NCBI GenBank assembly: GCA_902584445.1
Contig: CACHZY010000009.1
Location: forward strand, 1-64,000
Length of the DNA stretch: 64,000 bases
DNA from: an uncultured Bacteroidota bacterium
Lineage (GTDB): Bacteria; Bacteroidota; Bacteroidia; Flavobacteriales; Flavobacteriaceae
Direction: 5' to 3'
Shown here piece by piece: positions 8,992 through 17,100 of the stretch. Below the pieces are notes generated by a model that saw nothing but the letters and a program-made list of their open reading frames with translations, did no database searches and was not told the origin of the DNA. The first letter of the stretch is position 1. Each line of letters begins with the position of its first letter. The translations under genes were made by a program, and so were the position numbers.

Positions 8992-10943
8992 TATCCAGAA
9001 CCACAATAGATCAAGTTTATGAAACTACCCGACTGGAGGAAGTAATCGGAGAATTTGTTACCCTAAAAAAATCTGGAGCTAATTTTAAGGGACTAAGCCC
9101 TTTTTCTCAAGAAAAAACACCCAGTTTTATGGTTTCTCCTGCTAAGCAAATTTGGAAAGACTTCAGTAGTGGTAAGGGAGGTAATGTGATTGCCTTTTTA
9201 ATGGAACATGAACACTTCACTTACCCCGAGGCTATTCGTTTTCTTGCCAAAAAGTATAATATCGAAATTGAGGAAACAGTTCAGTCTTCAGAAGACAAAA
9301 AAATTAATAACTTAAAAGAAAGCATGTTTTTGGTTACTGAATATGCAACTCAATTTTTTGAGAATTCCTTGACAGAGACTGAGGAGGGAAAGTCTATTGG
9401 CTTGACTTATTTTAAAGAAAGAGGTTTTACAGAAGAAACGAAAAAAAAGTTTTCCCTAGGCTATGCCCCTGAACAATCAGATGCATTTGCGAAACAGGCT
9501 CAAAAGGATGGCTATCAACTAAAGTTTCTCGAAAGTACTGGTTTAGTTATTGTTAATGAGGCAAGTCAAGTTGATAGATTTAGAGGTAGGGTAATCTTTC
9601 CTATTAGAAGTATGTCGGGCCGCGTACTTGGTTTTGGCGGAAGGACACTGTCGGCTAAAGCTAAAACAGCCAAATATTTAAATTCTCCCGAAAGTGAAAT
9701 TTATCAAAAAAGTAAAGTGCTCTATGGAATTTATGAGTCTAAACAGGCGATTGCTAAAAAAGATATTTGCTATTTGGTAGAAGGATATACTGATGTGATT
9801 CAAATGCATCAATCTGGAATTACTAATGTTGTTTCGTCCTCTGGAACAGCTTTAACAGTAGATCAAATACGAATGATTAACCGATTGACTAGTAATATCG
9901 TTGTTCTTTTTGATGGAGATGCAGCGGGATTAAGAGCTTCGCTTAGGGGAATCGATCTGATTTTAGAGCAAGGTATGAATGTTAGGGTTTGTAGTTTTCC
10001 CGAAGGGGAGGACCCAGACAGTTTTGCAAAGAAAAATAATACAAGTGATATTATCTCTTTTTTGGAAAAAGCACCAAAAGATTTTATTCAGTTTAAAGCT
10101 TCATTGCTTTCTGAAGAAGCTAAGAATGATCCAATTAAAAAGTCCAATACCATTTTAGAAATTATTGATAGTATTTCAAAAATACCTAACGTAATCAAAC
10201 AAGAAATTTACATTCGAAACTGTGCTAGTATCATGGAGATTTCTGAAGAAGCATTATTTAGTGCCTTAGCTCAATTAAACCAAAAAAATAAGCAAATAGG
10301 TTCAAAAAAAATAATTTCGAAACCTGAAAAAACCCTTTTAAGAAAAACAAATACTTCCAGTCTTAAAGTTGATCAAATTTTCGAGTTAGAAAAACAAATT
10401 ATTTTTATTCTTTTAACTTATGGTAATTTAGAATTAGATTTTGAAGATTCTATTATGCAGACTAATGATAAAGGCGAATTGGTCGAGGAGTCTAAGACTA
10501 CTAATGTGAAGGTTTATGAAAAAATTTTTTTGGATTTACAGGAAGATGAAGTTGAACTATCAAATGATCACTTCAGAGGTCTTTTCTATCAATTAGTTGA
10601 AAGTCATCAAAAAAATGGCGGTAATATTAATCTTGAAAAATTAATGCAATCGAACGATTTAGATCAAAACGAAATAATTACAGACTTGGTTATGAGAGAC
10701 GAACAACATAGGCTTCACGAGTGGGAAAAGCGAAATATTTTTGTTAAAAATAAGGGTACTGAAGTTGTTCAGCTTGTAAGTGAGACGATTTTATCTTTGA
10801 GACGTTTTTTAATCGATCAAAAAATTATTGAACTTCAAGAACAAACCAAATTAAATAATAAAAATGATGATATTCTTCAAGACATTTTAAGCTATCAACA
10901 GCTAAAAAAAGTTATCTCAAAGAGACTAAATAGAGTTCTTTAA
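8988..10943 (+). CDS. dnaG: DNA primase DnaG, zinc ligands missing
   Basis: DnaG makes the RNA primers for replication. The 651-residue protein has the N-terminal CHC2-type domain, then the TOPRIM core with YLVEGYTDVIQMH and VVLFDGDAAG, then a helicase-interaction region. In the zinc domain the usual Cys-x2-His and Cys-x2-Cys positions read S37, S40, D58 and S61 (GLSPFSQEKTPSF and IWKDFSSGKGG), so no zinc can be bound there. I recall similar replacements in other Flavobacteriia. The start must be the TTG at 8988, because a stop lies upstream (8955-8957) with no ATG between and MISRTTIDQ matches known DnaG openings. Confidence 0.95.
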   Translation: MISRTTIDQVYETTRLEEVIGEFVTLKKSGANFKGLSPFSQEKTPSFMVSPAKQIWKDFSSGKGGNVIAFLMEHEHFTYPEAIRFLAKKYNIEIEETVQSSEDKKINNLKESMFLVTEYATQFFENSLTETEEGKSIGLTYFKERGFTEETKKKFSLGYAPEQSDAFAKQAQKDGYQLKFLESTGLVIVNEASQVDRFRGRVIFPIRSMSGRVLGFGGRTLSAKAKTAKYLNSPESEIYQKSKVLYGIYESKQAIAKKDICYLVEGYTDVIQMHQSGITNVVSSSGTALTVDQIRMINRLTSNIVVLFDGDAAGLRASLRGIDLILEQGMNVRVCSFPEGEDPDSFAKKNNTSDIISFLEKAPKDFIQFKASLLSEEAKNDPIKKSNTILEIIDSISKIPNVIKQEIYIRNCASIMEISEEALFSALAQLNQKNKQIGSKKIISKPEKTLLRKTNTSSLKVDQIFELEKQIIFILLTYGNLELDFEDSIMQTNDKGELVEESKTTNVKVYEKIFLDLQEDEVELSNDHFRGLFYQLVESHQKNGGNINLEKLMQSNDLDQNEIITDLVMRDEQHRLHEWEKRNIFVKNKGTEVVQLVSETILSLRRFLIDQKIIELQEQTKLNNKNDDILQDILSYQQLKKVISKRLNRVL

Positions 10944-11155
10944 CCCAAGTTTTACAGTTACACTTATGGCTGTGAACCGATTTTATTTGTAAATTCTAAT
11001 TTATAATCAGTTGTGAAGATTGTAAAAAAAACCTTAATAAAACCTTTAACCCAATATTAGTTTTTATTGATATTTTTTATTTTTCAACCTCAACTTTATA
11101 TAATTAATTAGAAAATTATTAAAAACCATTTCCCGAAAATTTTTCAATGCCAATA
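10944..11155. other. Non-coding spacer between dnaG and the propeller lipoprotein
   Basis: No credible reading frame or RNA gene. A weak ACAG/CTGT dyad lies just after dnaG but is too short and lacks a T-run for a terminator. The right end leads into the promoter of the next gene. Confidence 0.4.
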
Positions 11156-11187
11156 TTGAGGGGGTTTCATCACAAAACATACCTTTA
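11156..11187 (+). promoter_or_regulatory. Predicted promoter of the propeller lipoprotein
   Basis: TTG (11156-11158), a 21-bp spacer, then TACCTTTA (11180-11187), one base from TAnnTTTG. Transcription would start near 11194, giving a leader of about 16 nt to the ATG at 11210. Confidence 0.5.
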
Positions 11188-11209
11188 CGAAGAAGTAATA
11201 ATATTATAA

Positions 11210-12277
11210 ATGAGAAAACTATTTACCCTTACATTACTAATATTGATCTCAATAAGTTGTACAGAAAAAGACACTCTAGATATTGGTAGTGAAATAATCT
11301 CTGACAGAAATGTTTATGTCGCCGGATATATTGCAGATGAATCTGGTAATAGTACTGCATGTTATTGGCTGAACGGAAAAAGAGTAGATCTTGGTCCAGG
11401 TCAACTTGAAGATATTGTGGTAAGTGATGGTAAAGTCTATGCTGTCGGATGGAATTATGGAGGGTCAGCTTCTTACTGGATTAATAATGAATCATTTGAT
11501 TTAGAGGGTAATGGTGCAGAAGCTTATTCTATAGCTGTTCATGACGGAGACGTATATACAGCCGGTAGAGATGACGGGGCATGTTACTGGAAAAACACAA
11601 TAAAAAACAAATTATCTGGTGGAGATTCATCAGGATATGGTATAGCAATAAAACAAAACGGGGATGTATTTGTAGGTGGATACTATATGAATAATCATCA
11701 TTATGTTATTCCAGCTAGATGGAAAAATGGTAATAGATCAAATTTAAGTGTACCTTCCGGAGGAGATGGTGAAGTTAAGGATGTTAAAATTTATAATGGA
11801 ACCCCATATTTCTTTGGATATAACATGGTACCTAACAATATGACTGGTTATGTACCTAAAGCATCTTATTGGAAGTTAAATTCAAGAAACGATATGCCAA
11901 ATGGTGGAGGGTGGCAAAAAGGTATTTATGGAGGTGAAAGTTATAGGGGTTTTGTAGATGAAACGGGTGTATATGTGGCTGGAAAGATAGATTGGATTAT
12001 CGAGACTGAAAATGGGAACGACATACCAGGAACTGGGGGAACTTATGCACACTATTGGCACGATGGAACAAAATTTGATCTTCCAGGTGGAGTATTTAAT
12101 AATATGTGGGTTAGTACAGCCTATGATGTAGCTACTGCAGACGGGTTTATTGTAGTTGCCGGAGATGTAGCTACCGAAACCCAAACTCAAGTCCCTGCAA
12201 TTTGGGTAGATGATTTTTTAACAAAGTTAGAAGGAGATAATACTCACGGTGTTGCAAAGGCAGTATTTATAGATTGA
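11210..12277 (+). CDS. Lipoprotein predicted to form a seven-bladed beta-propeller
   Basis: A 355-residue protein with a type II signal peptide (LISISC, lipidated C17). No named family is certain. The rest is a degenerate repeat that I can count seven times: a strand like VYVAGY (near residues 35, 76, 115, 153, 199, 254 and 314) followed by an aromatic turn like YWxNGxxxDLxGG (W53, W90, W127, W171, W221, W283, W332). Seven such units suggest a seven-bladed propeller. The first unit lacks its leading strand and the C-terminus ends in a lone strand (GVAKAVFID), as expected for a propeller closed by its two ends. It resembles HAF-repeat extracellular proteins in pattern. It stands alone with its own promoter and a 619-bp gap behind it, and may bind a ligand or partner at the cell surface. 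Confidence 0.8.
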   Translation: MRKLFTLTLLILISISCTEKDTLDIGSEIISDRNVYVAGYIADESGNSTACYWLNGKRVDLGPGQLEDIVVSDGKVYAVGWNYGGSASYWINNESFDLEGNGAEAYSIAVHDGDVYTAGRDDGACYWKNTIKNKLSGGDSSGYGIAIKQNGDVFVGGYYMNNHHYVIPARWKNGNRSNLSVPSGGDGEVKDVKIYNGTPYFFGYNMVPNNMTGYVPKASYWKLNSRNDMPNGGGWQKGIYGGESYRGFVDETGVYVAGKIDWIIETENGNDIPGTGGTYAHYWHDGTKFDLPGGVFNNMWVSTAYDVATADGFIVVAGDVATETQTQVPAIWVDDFLTKLEGDNTHGVAKAVFID

Positions 12278-12896
12278 TGGTTATCTTCTTTAAGTTATAG
12301 CAAACCCATCTTCTATTTTCTTAATTTTCTAGAAAAATATAGTATAAATCTAACTTAGAAAAAATGGATTAAGACTTCCTGTAATTGGAAGGTTTGATTT
12401 TCGAAATAGACGGATCTTTTTGAAGTTTATTATCGAGCCAGGGGTTTTTTACCTACAGATTTTTAGGTTAATTTGAATTGAAAAAAAAATAGTTCAAAAT
12501 TTGAACTTATTTAATTTACTTAACATCTTCTCTTTTAATTTACGATTCATTAAAATCCAATATAAAACGAAAAGAAAATATTAAATATAACTTTACTATG
12601 GTTAGTTGAATTATTAAAATAATCACCCTCACATTTTGTTAAATTTAATGAAGGATACAACTTAAATACAAAACATAAATAAGAATTCATATTCTTACAA
12701 TAGTGATGTATTAAGTATATCCTCTGGTTTATACCCATAGAAAGAGGTTGGTTTTGAAACACAAGCCTTTGATAATGGATATTTTAACTCAAAAACACCC
12801 CACACAAAGAAGGTGCGTTTACAATTGTTTTAAATACACCTTTGATCCTTTTAAAATAATTTTTATGAAATTTTAATAATAAACTTCAGAACTATA
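12278..12896. other. 619-bp non-coding region
   Basis: No frame here resembles a protein; the 70-codon minus-strand frame at 12550-12762 has no recognisable motif. Small dyads are visible: CTTCC/GGAAG around 12375-12391 with a 7-nt loop, and GTTCAAAATTTGAAC at 12492-12506, a perfect 7-bp inverted repeat around one base that could be a protein-binding site. No tRNA-like fold or convincing terminator was seen. It may be the remnant of a decayed gene. Confidence 0.5.
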
Positions 12897-13691
12897 TTAA
12901 ACCAAAAATTCAATTGGGATTTCACATACTGGAATTGGATTCATTTTATGTTGGTTCTGACGGTTGAAGTTCAAATAAATTTGAATAGTTTTAATTTCTT
13001 CTGGAGTTAGCCCTTTCATTGAGGGATTTTTTTCTAACTCATTCATAGCCCATTCTAGTTCATCATAATCCACTCCTATTTGTTGCTGATCTGTTCTATT
13101 ATCACTCCAAAGTCCATCAGTAGGCCGAGCAGCTTGAATACTTTCAATTATATTAAGGTGTTTAGCGACTCCATATACCTGTGTCTTAAGTAAGTCAGCA
13201 ATTGGGCTTAAATCAACACCTCCATCACCATATTTGGTATAAAAACCAACACCAAAGTCTTCAACTTTATTACCTGTTCCTGCAACCAAATAATTGTGAA
13301 GGGCTGCAAAATAATAGAGCGTTGACATCCGTAACCTAGCCCGAGTATTTGCCAAACTCAGTAATTGTTGTTCGTTCTCTTCGGTAGGTGGTAAACTTTT
13401 AATAAAACTTTCAAAAAGTGGGGTGAGCATAATGCTGTGATGACTTACATTTTCATGATTTTTTTCAAGCCATTGTATGTGTTCTAAAGCTCTAGAAACC
13501 TGATTTTCTTCTTGATGAATTGCCATTTCTAGGCATAGAACAGGTGCACCAGTTCTGGCACATAAAGTGGAAGTTACAGCTGAGTCAATGCCACCAGAAA
13601 CACCAACTACAAATCCTTTGATTTTTGATGTTTCCAGATAATTTTTTAGCCAGTTGACAATGTGATCTACTACTTTTTCAGGTGATTTCAT
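12897..13691 (-). CDS. nadE: NAD(+) synthetase, ammonia-dependent type
   Basis: NadE amidates nicotinic acid adenine dinucleotide to NAD. The 264-residue protein has the ATP pyrophosphatase loop SGGIDSAV (residues 32-39), LVAGTGNKVEDFGVGFYTKYGDG (in two parts, the substrate and ATP site) and DLSPIADLLKTQVY. No glutaminase domain is present, so it should use free ammonia. It is divergent from gldB with a 69-bp shared upstream region. Confidence 0.95.
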   Translation of the reverse strand: MKSPEKVVDHIVNWLKNYLETSKIKGFVVGVSGGIDSAVTSTLCARTGAPVLCLEMAIHQEENQVSRALEHIQWLEKNHENVSHHSIMLTPLFESFIKSLPPTEENEQQLLSLANTRARLRMSTLYYFAALHNYLVAGTGNKVEDFGVGFYTKYGDGGVDLSPIADLLKTQVYGVAKHLNIIESIQAARPTDGLWSDNRTDQQQIGVDYDELEWAMNELEKNPSMKGLTPEEIKTIQIYLNFNRQNQHKMNPIPVCEIPIEFLV

Positions 13692-13760
13692 AATAATTTA
13701 TCTGCTGTCACTTAAATTTGTATATCGAAATTACATTGTTACAAAAAAAATTCCAACAAA

Positions 13761-14744
13761 ATGGAGATTATAATTGTTAGAATTAGTAAAATTACAAGTA
13801 TCCTACTAATTGTTTTATCTTTTATTAAATGCAAGCATGACAATTCTAAGGAATCTGAAATAATGGCAATTCCAGTTTCAATTACTATTGAACGATTTGA
13901 TCAAAAATTTCACCGTTCAAATCCAGAAAATATTTTTGAATTAAAAAATGAGTACCCCTTTTTATTTCCTGAAAAATTTAGTGATAGTGTATGGTTTAAA
14001 AGACAAAAAGATAGTCTACAGTTAATGTTGCTAGATACTGTCGAATCATCTTTTCCCGAAATGACTCCAATTGAAAATGAATTGGAGTCCCTTTTTAAAC
14101 ATCTTAAATTTTACTTTCCAAAGACGAAAATACCGCGAATTATTGGATTGATTAATAATGTTGATTATCAAACGAAAACCATTTATGTTGACTCTTTATT
14201 GCTAATTTCCCTGGATACTTATTTTGGGTCAGATCATCCTTTATATGCAGGAATTCCAAGTTACGTGAGACAGGATATGGATGTAAAATATTTAAGCTCT
14301 CATATTATAGATAAATATGTTCAACACCTTCTTGAACCTCCAAATGACCGTACGCTATTGTCACAAATGATATACCATGGAAAGAAAATTTATGTTAAGG
14401 ATATCATGCTTCCATCGAAAAGTGATGCTCTCAAAATGTGTTATACTGATCAGCAGGTTCAGTGGGTAAATGATAATGAAGTCTACATTTGGCAATACTT
14501 TATTGAAAAGAAAATCTTGTTTAATACTGCTCCATCTCTGGTCAAAAGATTTATTGAGCCGGCCCCTTTCTCTAAGTTTTATCTAGAAATTGACAATGAA
14601 TCACCGGGGAGGATTGGTGTATGGCTGGGTTGGCAAATCATTAAGTCTTATATGAACAGATACCCGAAAACAAATATTAACACATTACTTAACCTACCCC
14701 CACAAACGATTTTTAGTAAGTCTAATTATAAACCACGTAAATAA
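13761..14744 (+). CDS. gldB: Gliding motility lipoprotein GldB
   Basis: GldB is an essential cell-envelope lipoprotein of Bacteroidota gliding. The 327-residue protein has an N-terminal hydrophobic stretch ending in a lipidation Cys (C24), then the GldB body with IERFDQKFH, ENIFELKNEYPFLFP, LYAGIPSYVRQDMD and the terminal GRIGVWLGWQIIKSYM. It overlaps gldC by one base (TAATG), the usual flavobacterial pairing. A -7 box TAAATTTG (13713-13720) lies 40 bp upstream without a clear -33 TTG. Confidence 0.93.
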   Translation: MEIIIVRISKITSILLIVLSFIKCKHDNSKESEIMAIPVSITIERFDQKFHRSNPENIFELKNEYPFLFPEKFSDSVWFKRQKDSLQLMLLDTVESSFPEMTPIENELESLFKHLKFYFPKTKIPRIIGLINNVDYQTKTIYVDSLLLISLDTYFGSDHPLYAGIPSYVRQDMDVKYLSSHIIDKYVQHLLEPPNDRTLLSQMIYHGKKIYVKDIMLPSKSDALKMCYTDQQVQWVNDNEVYIWQYFIEKKILFNTAPSLVKRFIEPAPFSKFYLEIDNESPGRIGVWLGWQIIKSYMNRYPKTNINTLLNLPPQTIFSKSNYKPRK

Positions 14745-15082
14745 TGTCCAAAAAAATTAGTCCAATCCATATTGATGTTAGTCTCGATGAAAACAATATA
14801 CCTGAAAAGATCCAATGGTCAGCACCTGATGGAGGGGTAGATAATGAGTTGGCCCAGGCCATGCTTTTAGCTATTTGGGATGGCCATAATCAAGAAACCT
14901 TGATAATGGATCTCTGGATAAAAGAAATGCCTATAGATCAAATGAAATTATTTTTTCATCAGACATTAGTAACCATGAGCGATACCTATCTGAGAGCAAC
15001 TCAAGATGATAAGATGTCAGCCACAATGAAAGATTTTTGTGATTATTTTGCAGAAAAACTTGAATTAAAAAAAGACCCTTAA
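14744..15082 (+). CDS. gldC: Gliding motility protein GldC
   Basis: A 112-residue soluble protein needed for full gliding activity in Flavobacterium, always found with GldB. Recognised by IHIDVSLDENNIPEKIQW, SAPDGG and EAMLL-like helix AQAMLLAIWDG followed by MTLDLWTKEMP-like LIMDLWIKEMPIDQMK. It starts on the last base of gldB and its final codons overlap the end of the convergent engB by 4 bp. Confidence 0.93.
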   Translation: MSKKISPIHIDVSLDENNIPEKIQWSAPDGGVDNELAQAMLLAIWDGHNQETLIMDLWIKEMPIDQMKLFFHQTLVTMSDTYLRATQDDKMSATMKDFCDYFAEKLELKKDP

Positions 15083-15684
15083 GAAGAGGATAGTGAATTG
15101 TTGATATGGTTTATGTAACTCAATAAATCATCCCTCCCCAAACTTTTTTCTGATGAGGTGATGAAATATTTTGGCATTTCTTCCCAGTCGTTTTCAAGTC
15201 TTTTAAAGTATTCGGATGTATTCTTTTTAATTTCTTTTTCTTTAAGCTTATCTGCCTTGGTGAAAACGATTGAGAAAGGAATATAATTTTCACCTAACCA
15301 ACGCATAAATTCAAGATCAAGAGTTTGTGGCTTGAGTCGAATATCAATAAGTAAAAACGCGGCAATCAATTCTTTACGTTTGATAAAGTAATTGGTAATG
15401 AATTTTTGGAAAGTTTTTTTTTTAGTTTTCGAAACCCTTGCGTATCCATATCCGGGAAGGTCAACTAGATGCCATTGTTTATTAATTAGAAAGTGATTGA
15501 TAAGTTGAGTTTTTCCAGGTCGAGAGGAGGTTTTTGCAAGTTTTTTTCTATTACAAAGCATGTTTATTAGGGAGGATTTTCCCACATTAGACCTTCCAAT
15601 AAAAGCATATTCAGGGATTTTACTTTTAGGGCACAGCTCCACCTTGGTGTTGCTTAATACAAATTCAGCATGGGCAACGTTCAT
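15079..15684 (-). CDS. engB: Ribosome biogenesis GTPase YsxC/EngB
   Basis: A 201-residue essential GTPase of large-subunit assembly. G1 is GRSNVGKSS (residues 30-38), the SRPGKTQLINHF switch follows, G3 is DLPGYGYA, and G4 is FTKADK, with the ITSSE G5 near the end. It converges on gldC and shares 4 bp with it. The alpha/beta hydrolase lies 10 bp upstream on the same strand, so both probably share the promoter at 16477-16508. Confidence 0.95.
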   Translation of the reverse strand: MNVAHAEFVLSNTKVELCPKSKIPEYAFIGRSNVGKSSLINMLCNRKKLAKTSSRPGKTQLINHFLINKQWHLVDLPGYGYARVSKTKKKTFQKFITNYFIKRKELIAAFLLIDIRLKPQTLDLEFMRWLGENYIPFSIVFTKADKLKEKEIKKNTSEYFKRLENDWEEMPKYFITSSEKSLGRDDLLSYINHINNSLSSS

Positions 15685-15694
15685 TAATTAAAAT

Positions 15695-16459
15695 TTAAAA
15701 ATAAATTTTTTCTATCCAGGAGTGCATGATTCTATTAAACTCTTGAGGATGCTCCATCATCGGTGCATGTCCACACTTATCAATCCAATAAAGACTTGAG
15801 TTGGGAAGAAGTAAATGAAACTCTTCGGCTACATTGGGAGGAGTTACACTGTCTTGAGCACCCCATATGATAGCAGTTGGAGTTTTCATTTTCGGCAAGT
15901 CCTTAGCCATATTGTGACGAATGGCACTTTTGGCAATTGCAAGTGTTCTGACTAATTTATTTCTATCATTTACAGTTTCAAAAACCTCATCAACGATTTC
16001 CTTAGTTGCAACCTTGGAATCATAAAATACTTCTTCGCTTTTAGTTTTGATATAATCGTAGTCACCTCTTTTTGGGTAACCATCACCCATCGCGTTTTCA
16101 TATAAGCCAGAGCTCCCAGTTATAATAAGCCCTTTTACTTTTTTGGGATGAAATTTGGAAAACAATAAAGCGATATGACCGCCAAGTGAATTTCCTAAAA
16201 GTATAACCTCATTTAATTCCTTAAAAATCAAAAACTCATTAAGAAAATTAGCAAGTGATTTCACAGTAGTGTCAGAAAGTGGAAGATCATAAACTGGCAA
16301 TTCGGGGACCACTATTTTAAAACCTTTATCAGGGAAATAATTAAGAACTCCAGCAAAATTACTCAAGCCTCCCATTAAACCATGAAGAATAACTATAGGT
16401 TGGCCTTCTCCAGACTCTATATAGCGGAAATTAGACTCAGTAATTATTTCTTTTTCCAA
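15695..16459 (-). CDS. Alpha/beta-hydrolase, TTG start
   Basis: A 254-residue cytoplasmic alpha/beta-hydrolase. The oxyanion segment is LHGLMGG, the nucleophile elbow GNSLGG (S91), the acid lies near WGAQDSVTP, and the base is the His of DKCGHAPMMEH. Substrate is unknown; small esters or C-C bonds are typical. A longer frame begins at an ATG at 16489, but a full promoter -7 box covers that ATG, so transcription would begin inside it. I chose the TTG at 16459, which gives MEKEIITES, like the openings I recall for flavobacterial homologues. Confidence 0.85.
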   Translation of the reverse strand: MEKEIITESNFRYIESGEGQPIVILHGLMGGLSNFAGVLNYFPDKGFKIVVPELPVYDLPLSDTTVKSLANFLNEFLIFKELNEVILLGNSLGGHIALLFSKFHPKKVKGLIITGSSGLYENAMGDGYPKRGDYDYIKTKSEEVFYDSKVATKEIVDEVFETVNDRNKLVRTLAIAKSAIRHNMAKDLPKMKTPTAIIWGAQDSVTPPNVAEEFHLLLPNSSLYWIDKCGHAPMMEHPQEFNRIMHSWIEKIYF

Positions 16460-16476
16460 GATAAACGATATAAAAA

Positions 16477-16508
16477 CAAAGATATGCATTTAGGTTTTAC
16501 CATCTCAA
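16477..16508 (-). promoter_or_regulatory. Predicted promoter of the hydrolase-engB pair
   Basis: On the minus strand, TTG (16508-16506), a 21-bp spacer and TATCTTTG (16484-16477) make a full Bacteroidota promoter. Transcription would begin near 16470, leaving about 11 nt before the TTG start at 16459. It lies back to back with the mraZ control region. Confidence 0.6.
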
Positions 16509-16566
16509 TTTAATTTTTTTCATGCAAAATTGAAAAATATACCAACTATCAAAACTTATTAACAAA

Positions 16567-16596
16567 GTGGTATAATGTGGTAAAAAGTGGTAAAAT
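16567..16596 (+). promoter_or_regulatory. MraZ operator: three 10-bp direct repeats
   Basis: Three exact 10-bp steps each begin GTGGT: GTGGTATAAT, GTGGTAAAAA and GTGGTAAAAT. MraZ is known to bind short TGG-type direct repeats at 10-bp spacing upstream of its own gene (TGGGN5 in E. coli, AAAGTGG-type in mollicutes), so this is the expected self-repression site of the dcw cluster. It covers the -33 position of the mraZ promoter. Confidence 0.8.
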
Positions 16597-16601
16597 AGTT
16601 T

Positions 16602-16609
16602 TATATTTG
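16602..16609 (+). promoter_or_regulatory. Predicted -7 box of the dcw cluster promoter
   Basis: TATATTTG matches TAnnTTTG. The -33 zone falls within the second and third GTGGT repeats and has no TTG, so bound MraZ would block polymerase directly. Start near 16616, leader of about 17 nt to mraZ. Confidence 0.5.
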
Positions 16610-16632
16610 ATATAATTAGATGTAAAACACAA

Positions 16633-17100
16633 ATGCAGCACTTTATTGGTACATATGAGTGTAAGGCTGACGTTAAGGGACGTATTATGTTACCAGCTGC
16701 CTTAAAAAAGCAGCTCTCCAAGAGCCTCCATAAGGGTTTTGTGATCAAGAGAGCAGTTTTTAATAAATGTTTAGAGCTCTATCCGCTTGATCAATGGGGA
16801 AACCTAATGGAGAAGATTAACAAGCTCAACCGTTTTAAAAAGAAGAATAATGACTTTATCCGCAGATTTACCGCAGGGGTGAAATTAGTGGAAATAGATA
16901 CGACAGGAAGGCTTTTGATTCCGAAAGATTTAACCAACCACGCAAAAATATCCAAAGAAGTTGTGGTTTCATCCGTTGTTAATATTCTCGAAATATGGGA
17001 TAAGACCTTTTACGAGAAATCGATTGATGAAGCGACTACCGATTTTGCCGCATTGGCAGAGGAGGTTATGGGCGACCAAAATGAGAACGATTTATCATAA
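16633..17100 (+). CDS. mraZ: Transcriptional regulator and division protein MraZ
   Basis: MraZ is the first gene of the dcw cluster and represses it by binding repeats upstream. The 155-residue protein has two AbrB-like halves, each with the DxxGR-type turn: ADVKGRIMLPAALK near residue 14 and IDTTGRLLIPKDL near residue 90. The operator repeats sit 37-66 bp before its ATG. The end overlaps rsmH by 20 bp. Confidence 0.96.
   Translation: MQHFIGTYECKADVKGRIMLPAALKKQLSKSLHKGFVIKRAVFNKCLELYPLDQWGNLMEKINKLNRFKKKNNDFIRRFTAGVKLVEIDTTGRLLIPKDLTNHAKISKEVVVSSVVNILEIWDKTFYEKSIDEATTDFAALAEEVMGDQNENDLS

Noticed and set aside
11882-12190. 102-codon minus-strand frame inside the propeller lipoprotein
   Set aside because: A shadow of the repeat-rich gene on the other strand, with no recognisable protein features.
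12550-12762. 70-codon minus-strand frame in the long spacer
   Set aside because: No motif, no promoter and composition typical of chance frames in AT-rich DNA.
16961-17080. Longer N-terminus for rsmH
   Set aside because: It lies within mraZ, and the protein from 17081 already matches the family start.
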